Part shown: positions 1 to 4,961 of the stretch, piece after piece
Numbering within the stretch: the stretch's first letter is position 1
How the letters are laid out: the number at the start of each line of letters is the position of its first letter
Assembly (NCBI GenBank): GCA_964537965.1
Contig: CAZIDB010000234.1
Coordinates: forward strand, 1-7,199
Source of the DNA: SURF-24 sp964537965
Lineage (GTDB): Bacteria; Bacteroidota; Ignavibacteria; Ignavibacteriales; SURF-24
Reading direction: 5' to 3'
Length of the DNA: 7,199 bases
Made by a program: the position numbers and the translations under genes
The notes under the pieces: generated by a model
What the model was told of the DNA's origin: nothing
Databases searched by the model: none
What the model saw: only the letters and a program-made list of their open reading frames with translations

Positions 1-878
1 TAAATAAGATCATAATCCCCATCACCGTCAAGATCGCAAAGGTCAGGATTTTTCCAGTAGCTTGTAGTTTCAACAACTCCAAAAATATTTGTAACGCGCT
101 GCCAGTATGAGGCGCTGCTGCCTGTATTAGTAAAATAAACAAAGGTTTGTAAATCCCGGCCAAGTAGTAAATCAACTTTGCCGTCACCGTTAAGATCTTT
201 AAGTACTGGATATGCATTCAAACCAATATCACCAATACCTTTGGCAAGAGTGTCATTAAGAGCATATTGGGGTGATGAAGCTGTTCCTATATTTTCAAAT
301 CCGAACACGTAACCGGGATCAGGTCCACCGAACAATGATTCACCAATACCGACAAGCAAATCATAATCACCATCATTATCAATATCTCCAAATGCAGGTT
401 TCGGATCTGTACCTATTTGAGTATTAATCTCACTAAAATAATTTTCAACAATCTGCCATTCAGGAGTGTACTTGTCACCAATATTTTCATAAAGCAATAA
501 TCCAATGTAACCCGATGTAATCAAATCAAGATCATCATCGGCATCAATATCCACACAAACAGCATAGGAACTGTTAGTTCCTGCCATGCCTTCATTATAG
601 ATTGGATAAGTTACGGATGTATCCCGTTTATATTTTGGTGTAGAAGAGTTCGCTATATTTTCAAAGTATTCTATTTTATATGTGGTACTATTTCCCATTA
701 CAATATCATAATCGCCGTCGGCATCAAGGTCCGCAAAGGATGGTGCAGAAAAGCTGAATGAATTTACACCGAAAGGATTGAAGACGGAATCAACTAACTT
801 CCAGTTCTGTGCATAATTCATTTCTGAATATGACATACAGATAAATATGATAATGGATATTGTAAACCTTTTTGTCAT
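1..878 (-). CDS. Secreted FG-GAP/VCBS repeat protein (partial, C-terminus off left edge)
   Basis: This frame is open from an ATG at 878 to the left edge with no stop, giving 292 complete codons of a longer protein. A basic, hydrophobic N-terminus (MTKRFTISIIIFICM) ending in YAQ near residue 24 looks like a type I signal peptide, so the protein should be exported. Five acidic repeats follow, each D-x-D-x-D-G-D-x-D-like: about residues 50-58, 110-118, 165-173, 228-236 and 282-290. They are spaced 54-63 residues apart, as expected for blades of a calcium-binding FG-GAP/VCBS beta-propeller. A second motif, (F/Y)EN(I/G)..ssP.Y, recurs between them. The second repeat has D where the others have G (DADDD). 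A ribosome site AGGGAG sits 4 nt before the ATG. The gene follows a terminator, so it is probably its own transcription unit. Its specific role is unknown; such proteins are often adhesins or surface proteins, and a C-terminal sorting domain could lie outside the window. Confidence 0.88.
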   Translation of the reverse strand, partial: MTKRFTISIIIFICMSYSEMNYAQNWKLVDSVFNPFGVNSFSFSAPSFADLDADGDYDIVMGNSTTYKIEYFENIANSSTPKYKRDTSVTYPIYNEGMAGTNSSYAVCVDIDADDDLDLITSGYIGLLLYENIGDKYTPEWQIVENYFSEINTQIGTDPKPAFGDIDNDGDYDLLVGIGESLFGGPDPGYVFGFENIGTASSPQYALNDTLAKGIGDIGLNAYPVLKDLNGDGKVDLLLGRDLQTFVYFTNTGSSASYWQRVTNIFGVVETTSYWKNPDLCDLDGDGDYDLI

Positions 879-992
879 TGTACTCCCTTTTTGTTACATA
901 GAAAGATAAAGATATTTTGATGAAAAAATAATTTGTTAGTAGTTGTTTTTACAAGTAACGAAGGCTAATGAAGTTTATTTTATGATTTAATT

Positions 993-1028
993 AAAAAAAA
1001 GGAGAACGTTGTAACAATTCTCCTTTTT
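993..1028 (-). terminator. Rho-independent terminator after the small lipoprotein operon
   Basis: On the minus strand, AAAAAGGAGAA (1028-1018) pairs with TTCTCCTTTTT (1006-996), an 11-bp stem with an 11-nt loop. It is followed by a run of eight T (1000-993). It starts 30 bases after the stop of the Bor-like gene and ends transcription of that operon before the FG-GAP gene. The A/T-rich flanks are symmetrical, so weak action in the other direction is possible, but no plus-strand gene reads into it. Confidence 0.85.
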
Positions 1029-1057
1029 ATTTCAGGCCAATGAATCTTATGAAGCGT

Positions 1058-1354
1058 TCATTTCGTTACAGTTACCGTCCGCGAGTATATTGTAACAATT
1101 CCCGTTACGATGTTCATAATGAAATCGAGAGGTGTTATTTCTGTTTTAATTGTATAGTCAGCAGCATCTTTGGCAAGTTCGGCTGTGTTGGCATTATTAA
1201 GCGGTACAAGCCCGAATAAAATATACCATTGACGACTTTCCATTGTTTGAGTGCTTTGGGCACCCTTACCAACAACGTGAGTATGACTCATACAACCGGC
1301 AGAATAAAATACAATAGATAAAAGCAATACAATTGCAATAGATTTCCTGATCAT
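1058..1354 (-). CDS. Small Bor-like outer-membrane lipoprotein
   Basis: This is a 98-residue protein. Residues 1-20 form a basic then hydrophobic signal peptide ending in the lipobox S-A-G-C, with Cys-21 as the lipidation site. The mature part is about 78 residues and has the pattern of the lambda Bor/Iss family: a WYILFGLVPLN segment (about 43-53), an A.D.ADYTIKTE segment (about 62-73), then D.IMNIVTGIVTIYSRTVTV to the end. In Bor the same order is seen (f..G......da......v.kTe....f...lLg..TlGIytP..). The family assignment is by eye and is moderately secure; lambda Bor is an outer-membrane lipoprotein linked to serum resistance, but a similar role here is not shown. The start is fixed by a strong AGGAGG (1361-1366) 6 nt before the ATG. 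It lies 15 nt after the stop of the upstream lipoprotein gene and is the last gene before the terminator, so it is probably cotranscribed with it. Confidence 0.82.
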   Translation of the reverse strand: MIRKSIAIVLLLSIVFYSAGCMSHTHVVGKGAQSTQTMESRQWYILFGLVPLNNANTAELAKDAADYTIKTEITPLDFIMNIVTGIVTIYSRTVTVTK

Positions 1355-1369
1355 ATCTTACCTCCTGGA

Positions 1370-1999
1370 TTATTTTAATAATTTAATAGATCCGATAGAT
1401 GATTCAATGGCCTTAATCTCCTTGGGATAAATATCAAACGAAGCGACATAATCAAACTGGAAAAGTTCTTTCGCTTTATTATAAACCAGAATTTTAAAAT
1501 TTACTTTTCCTTTATCATTCAACATATATTGTATTACAGGCAAATCTTCTTTAAGGAATTCTGCCCGTTTAAGTTTTTCCTTTCCGAATTTTTTAAATAG
1601 CGCTTTATCATATTCTGCTAATTCAGCATCATTTGGTTTATTCTTATCCCTGAATTGTAATTCGGAAACATTCAATAAGCATTTCAGACTATCATCTGTA
1701 AAGATGTACAGGTAATTAAAACTAACCGGTTCGTCTTCACTTAATTGAAGACTTGCTTTTTCTAAAAACTCATTAAAGAGTTTTGGATTAACTTGTTTCC
1801 ATTCTATCGGTGGTTTGAATGAAATTTTTTTCCCCGTATCAGATACTTCTTCACCAAGAGTATTAGGATCAATATTAAACTTGATTTGTTTTAAACTATT
1901 TTCGTCAGCCTGTTTATTTTCACAACCGGTTAGATATACTACACCAATAATGGTTATGATGATCAGAACCAAACGGTGAGCAACAAGAATTTTCTTCAA
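1370..1999 (-). CDS. Lipoprotein of unknown function, possible PsbP/DcrB-like fold, TTG start
   Basis: This is a 209-residue protein if translation begins at the TTG at 1999. A second TTG directly before it (2002) would add one residue. No ATG lies in the 5' part of the frame. The ribosome site GAGGAG (2006-2011) is 6 nt from the 1999 TTG but only 3 nt from the 2002 TTG, so I prefer 1999. The N-terminus is basic then strongly hydrophobic and ends in the lipobox LTGC (Cys-26), followed by acidic residues (ENKQADEN). The mature part has an 'isFkPPieW' stretch near residues 60-67 and ends in 'aIeSSIGSIKLL' (about 198-208). That arrangement recalls PsbP/DcrB-like (DUF1795-type) secreted proteins. 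I cannot confirm this by eye and assign no function. It lies 27 nt after the GYD gene and 15 nt before the Bor-like gene, as in an operon. Confidence 0.8.
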   Translation of the reverse strand: MKKILVAHRLVLIIITIIGVVYLTGCENKQADENSLKQIKFNIDPNTLGEEVSDTGKKISFKPPIEWKQVNPKLFNEFLEKASLQLSEDEPVSFNYLYIFTDDSLKCLLNVSELQFRDKNKPNDAELAEYDKALFKKFGKEKLKRAEFLKEDLPVIQYMLNDKGKVNFKILVYNKAKELFQFDYVASFDIYPKEIKAIESSIGSIKLLK

Positions 2000-2005
2000 C
2001 AACTG

Positions 2006-2011
2006 CTCCTC
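2006..2011 (-). promoter_or_regulatory. Ribosome binding site deciding a TTG start
   Basis: GAGGAG on the minus strand precedes two consecutive TTG codons (2002 and 1999). Spacing of 6 nt favours the second; 3 nt to the first is unusually short. An in-frame TAA further upstream rules out a distant alternative start. Confidence 0.65.
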
Positions 2012-2026
2012 AGTATTTTCGTTTAT

Positions 2027-2323
2027 TTATAGATTTTTAGTTATGTCAAGGAATTTTTTATACGGAATGGCATTCCAGCTTTCTGCACTTACTGCTCCGT
2101 GGGACATAGTAATCATTGAAACTTTTGCAGCCGATTCTTCATTTGGCGCTTCATAAATGTCCATAAAATCATATGGCCCTAACAGCGCGTAATGTTCAAT
2201 CCACTTTACTTCAGGGCATTTTTTCTTTACTTCGTTAAACCATTCCCGGCCGATGTTTTCTCGTGTTTGAGGCACACCCAAACTTTGGGAGGAAAGTTTT
2301 GTAAGCAGTATAAATGTTGGCAT
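2027..2323 (-). CDS. GYD-domain protein (98 aa)
   Basis: This is a compact protein without a signal peptide or membrane segment, so it is probably cytoplasmic. The sequence matches the layout of the GYD family (ferredoxin-like, alpha/beta barrel dimers): a beta strand MPTFILLTKLS at the start, a helix with R.....W..EVKKKCPEVK, a strand WIEHYALLGPYDFMDIYEAP carrying the signature G-x-Y-D (here GPYD, about residues 49-52), a helix NEESAAKVSMIT and a closing strand. The length of about 98 residues is normal. No substrate is established for this family, so no reaction is claimed. The frame is open further upstream to a TTG at 2347, but the ATG at 2323 has an ideal AAGGAG (2330-2335) at 6 nt, so the shorter form is chosen. 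It is the first gene of the presumed three-gene operon with two lipoproteins, a pairing whose logic is not evident. Confidence 0.88.
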   Translation of the reverse strand: MPTFILLTKLSSQSLGVPQTRENIGREWFNEVKKKCPEVKWIEHYALLGPYDFMDIYEAPNEESAAKVSMITMSHGAVSAESWNAIPYKKFLDITKNL

Positions 2324-2329
2324 AGTATA

Positions 2330-2335
2330 CTCCTT
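2330..2335 (-). promoter_or_regulatory. Ribosome binding site deciding the GYD gene start
   Basis: AAGGAG on the minus strand lies 6 nt before the ATG at 2323. It lies inside the frame that would begin at the TTG at 2347, so it argues against that longer form. Confidence 0.75.
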
Positions 2336-2361
2336 TTTATTTGACAAACTTTGTTGTCCGA

Positions 2362-2390
2362 ATTTTAATAATTAGAAAAGACAAGTTCAA
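2362..2390 (-). promoter_or_regulatory. Predicted promoter of the GYD-lipoprotein operon
   Basis: On the minus strand, TTGAAC (2390-2385) is followed after exactly 17 nt by TAAAAT (2367-2362), close to the sigma-70 -35 and -10 elements. Transcription would begin near 2355, leaving a leader of about 30 nt before the ATG. The match is good, but AT-rich DNA gives chance matches, and Bacteroidota often use a different consensus (TTG and TAnnTTTG). Confidence 0.45.
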
Positions 2391-2438
2391 GAAATAAATG
2401 CTAAAGCGACGAAAATCTATCTGTTCTGTCAATAACAA

Positions 2439-4835
2439 TTATTCCTTAGCAAAAGTAACCTGTAAAGGTGCCCAGAATTCTTTTATGTTATCATTTACAT
2501 GAGGAGCTTTATCCTTTTCCTCCCATGTCCATTTAACGAAAGAGACATGACTTTTTGCTTCCTCCTCCTTCAATTCATAAAGGAAATTAGAATATTCTCC
2601 GCCCCAATCCTGGTAACCGGGATAATGAATAATCGGAATATTTGTAAAATTCATTTCTTCTGTATGAGTTTCGGACCATTCCATGTATCTATAATAAACG
2701 GCTTTGTATTTAGTCTTCAACTCAATAATGGTTTTTCCATCAGATGAGACTGTCCCCGATACAGTATGATAATAGTTAGTTTTGTCACCATAACTGTCAA
2801 AGTCCTCCTCGTCAGCATTATCATATGAAAAAGAAGTACCGTTCCATTTCAGTGTATCATTATCGTATTTAAAGAAACTAATTCCCTGGCTATAGTCAGA
2901 ACCACCCGGTAAAAGAAAATCAAATGAGCAACCAACCCCAAACGTCGTCATTGTATGAAGGAGGTTAAGCAGGTTCCCTTCCTTTGCTATATTAACAGAC
3001 GAATATGCTGCTCCTACTTTTTTATTTGTTGCATTGTCATAGAGTTCAACAATAACAGTAAACTCACCTTCCTTTGTAAAAGTATGTTTAACTGTACTGT
3101 CATTGTTAACTGTAACAGAATTTGAGGCATCTCCAAAATTCCAAATAAATTTTGCGCTTTTAGGAGCAGAACCATTAGTACGTGCAACAAATTCATATTC
3201 TTCATCAGGCTTGCCATTTAAAGGATCAGGTAAGATATAAAGATTCTGCCTGTAAACATTAATCCATTTGAAATCCACATAGTTATCTGCTGAGTTATCT
3301 CTTGCGCCTTTAATATATATTCCAAATTTATTCTGGCCTGATGCTAACGGTAATATAATTTGTCCCTTAGCATTGTTACTACAAATTAATTTACCTTGAT
3401 CATTATAAACTTCCAAAGCCTGGTAATGATCGGTACCGTTTAGAAATTGCAGGCAGTCAGTGGATTTACAATGAAAGATTAATGTATCGGCATCAGTATT
3501 TAATCCATCCGCCAACTCATAACCACTGCCATCCTCCACCCATAAAGTGTATTTGGGAAACCGGTCGTTTCCAATCGTCTTGTTTAATACTTCGGGCCAG
3601 CGTACAGCTAATTGTCCCCAGTTTATGTAAGCTGTTTTTCCAAAATAAGCAATCTGGTCCATCGTAGTAGATTGGGCACCTGCTATTAATCCTGTTTCAT
3701 ACGCTTTGAATTTTCCATTAACAAGGTCAATCGTTCTTATGGATTCACTTCCGTCATCTGCTACTCTGTTATTCGGATAGTTTGGATCGGCAATGTATAG
3801 TTTCTTCTCAGTTATATTAACCTTATAAACTATCATTGCGTGGCCACCTTCCCCATTACTATTTCTTATTAATACTGATTGAGGCTCACCGGTTAAAAAC
3901 ATTGAATAAGCAAATGCATTCCATACCAGATTTGGAAACATCGAACGGAATTCCATATCCTTTATCCAGCCATCCCATTTACAATCTTCCTGGATTGTGG
4001 ATGCAAATCTGTATCCAAGAGGATTATCCTGCCAAAGTAAACCTGGTTTTGTTTTATCATTCACTTCATCAAGTTTATGAAACAATGAAGTTTCTCCTTT
4101 TAATTTTTTTTCATAGTAATACCACATTGCAGCCATACTTTGCCCGGCACAATGCCCGCCGGGCGCAATGTAGGAACCATAATTAACAAACTCCCAATCA
4201 TCAACACCAAGAGTAAACCCGGAGGAAATTATTGATTGAGCATTAAGAATAGATTCAGATATTGAACTAATAACCATTTTGCCAATGCTTGTGGCATCAC
4301 CTGTATTGTTTCTTTTAGTTAATGATGATGCGGATGAAAATGTTCTTGTTGATACTGTAATTGAAGTTGATGATAGTTCTTCAACCGGTAAGCCTTCAAC
4401 TTCTCCTGTCTGGTCATCATAAAAGAACGCCATTGCAAAATGACCGGTTGGCAAAGAAACAGGAATCTTTACTTCCATGGGCTTTTCTGAATAACCGCCT
4501 TCATAACTAATAGAGATTAATGGAGTGATAGGATTAAATTTATCTCCAAGAGAATGGTTTTTTATTTCAGCATAAGAAACTTTGAAATTTTTAGTAGAAG
4601 AAAATGAATTAGGTTCAACTATAATTTCCATTCCATTTAAAGGATCGCCGGCTTTATCAATTTTAATTGTCCCGCCACCGGAGTTTACTGGTTGAGTAAC
4701 AACATCTACACTTGTACCAACTTCTATTTTACTACTGCCGGAGTTGTTATCCGGTCCTGTCGGACTTTCATTTTTTTTACAGCTTGAAAAGGTGAAAAGT
4801 ATAATTCCTAAAACTAAAATAAAATTTGTTTTCAT
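2439..4835 (-). CDS. Multidomain lipoprotein with papain/C39-like cysteine peptidase domain and PKD domain
   Basis: This is a complete 798-residue protein. The signal peptide ends in the lipobox FSSC (Cys-19), followed by a flexible KKNESPTGPDNN linker, so it is predicted to be membrane-anchored and exposed. Domains by eye: a ZU5-like beta domain (about 42-170; GGGTI, later RTFSS); a cysteine-peptidase-like domain (about 213-425) with Cys-229 in GGHCAGQS, His-332 in GGHAMIVY and Asp-350 in IADPNYPNN, the order seen in papain/C39-like folds; a beta-rich domain (about 430-527); a PKD domain (about 533-617; IWNFGD at 564-569, HTFTKEGEFTV); and a C-terminal domain of about 180 residues that I do not recognise. 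Proteolysis is inferred from the Cys-His-Asp set; amidase, transpeptidase or a non-enzymatic role is possible. The ATG at 4835 has AGAGGG 5 nt upstream. It is a tandem paralogue of the gene 126 nt upstream. No convincing terminator follows it. Confidence 0.86.
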   Translation of the reverse strand: MKTNFILVLGIILFTFSSCKKNESPTGPDNNSGSSKIEVGTSVDVVTQPVNSGGGTIKIDKAGDPLNGMEIIVEPNSFSSTKNFKVSYAEIKNHSLGDKFNPITPLISISYEGGYSEKPMEVKIPVSLPTGHFAMAFFYDDQTGEVEGLPVEELSSTSITVSTRTFSSASSLTKRNNTGDATSIGKMVISSISESILNAQSIISSGFTLGVDDWEFVNYGSYIAPGGHCAGQSMAAMWYYYEKKLKGETSLFHKLDEVNDKTKPGLLWQDNPLGYRFASTIQEDCKWDGWIKDMEFRSMFPNLVWNAFAYSMFLTGEPQSVLIRNSNGEGGHAMIVYKVNITEKKLYIADPNYPNNRVADDGSESIRTIDLVNGKFKAYETGLIAGAQSTTMDQIAYFGKTAYINWGQLAVRWPEVLNKTIGNDRFPKYTLWVEDGSGYELADGLNTDADTLIFHCKSTDCLQFLNGTDHYQALEVYNDQGKLICSNNAKGQIILPLASGQNKFGIYIKGARDNSADNYVDFKWINVYRQNLYILPDPLNGKPDEEYEFVARTNGSAPKSAKFIWNFGDASNSVTVNNDSTVKHTFTKEGEFTVIVELYDNATNKKVGAAYSSVNIAKEGNLLNLLHTMTTFGVGCSFDFLLPGGSDYSQGISFFKYDNDTLKWNGTSFSYDNADEEDFDSYGDKTNYYHTVSGTVSSDGKTIIELKTKYKAVYYRYMEWSETHTEEMNFTNIPIIHYPGYQDWGGEYSNFLYELKEEEAKSHVSFVKWTWEEKDKAPHVNDNIKEFWAPLQVTFAKE
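3549..4442 (-). repeat. Tandem gene duplication, downstream copy of the conserved catalytic segment
   Basis: This stretch (residues 132-429 of the complete paralogue) aligns without gaps to 6306-7199, at a constant offset of 2757 bases. By hand count about 234 of 298 residues are identical (about 78%), and long DNA stretches are shared. The similarity probably continues beyond the right edge for the upstream copy, and it weakens towards the C-terminal ends of both genes. Confidence 0.9.
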
Positions 4836-4859
4836 AGTTACCCTCTTTTCAAAACTGAT

Positions 4860-4891
4860 TAAAGCTACTTCTACTTATTTAAATAATCAAT
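4860..4891 (-). promoter_or_regulatory. Possible Bacteroidota-type promoter of the complete peptidase-like lipoprotein gene
   Basis: On the minus strand, ATTG (4891-4888) precedes TAGCTTTA (4867-4860) after 20 nt. This is close to the Bacteroidota -33 TTTG / -7 TAnnTTTG pattern, one base short in each element. It lies 24 nt before the ATG at 4835. It is a weak call in AT-rich DNA; the gene could instead be read through from the paralogue upstream, since no clear terminator is seen in the 126-nt gap. Confidence 0.28.
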
Positions 4892-4961
4892 GGCTTATAC
4901 AGCTGATTAAAAATAAAAATTAAAATGCTCTCTTTAAAACTTTTTATAATGAAATTTCACT

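Noticed and set aside
879..992. Promoter for the FG-GAP gene
   Set aside because: TATCTTTA-like boxes occur, but none has a matching upstream element at proper spacing, so no promoter is called, although one is expected here downstream of the terminator.
2324..2347. TTG at 2347 as the start of the GYD gene
   Set aside because: The AAGGAG ribosome site lies inside this extension and is ideally spaced for the ATG at 2323, where the conserved domain begins.
2424..2445. Hairpin AATAA-TTG-TTATT at the stop of the complete paralogue as a terminator
   Set aside because: The stem is only 5 bp, all A/T, overlaps the stop codon and has no T-run after it.
2499..2747. Plus-strand open frame of about 80 codons
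   Set aside because: It lies wholly inside the 798-residue minus-strand gene, has no recognisable domain, and is best explained as a shadow of that gene.
3482..4186. Plus-strand open frames at 3482-3667 and 3836-4186, and a minus-strand frame at 3014-3217
   Set aside because: All lie inside the conserved paralogue, whose frame is supported by domain motifs and by alignment to its tandem copy. Their translations show no family features.
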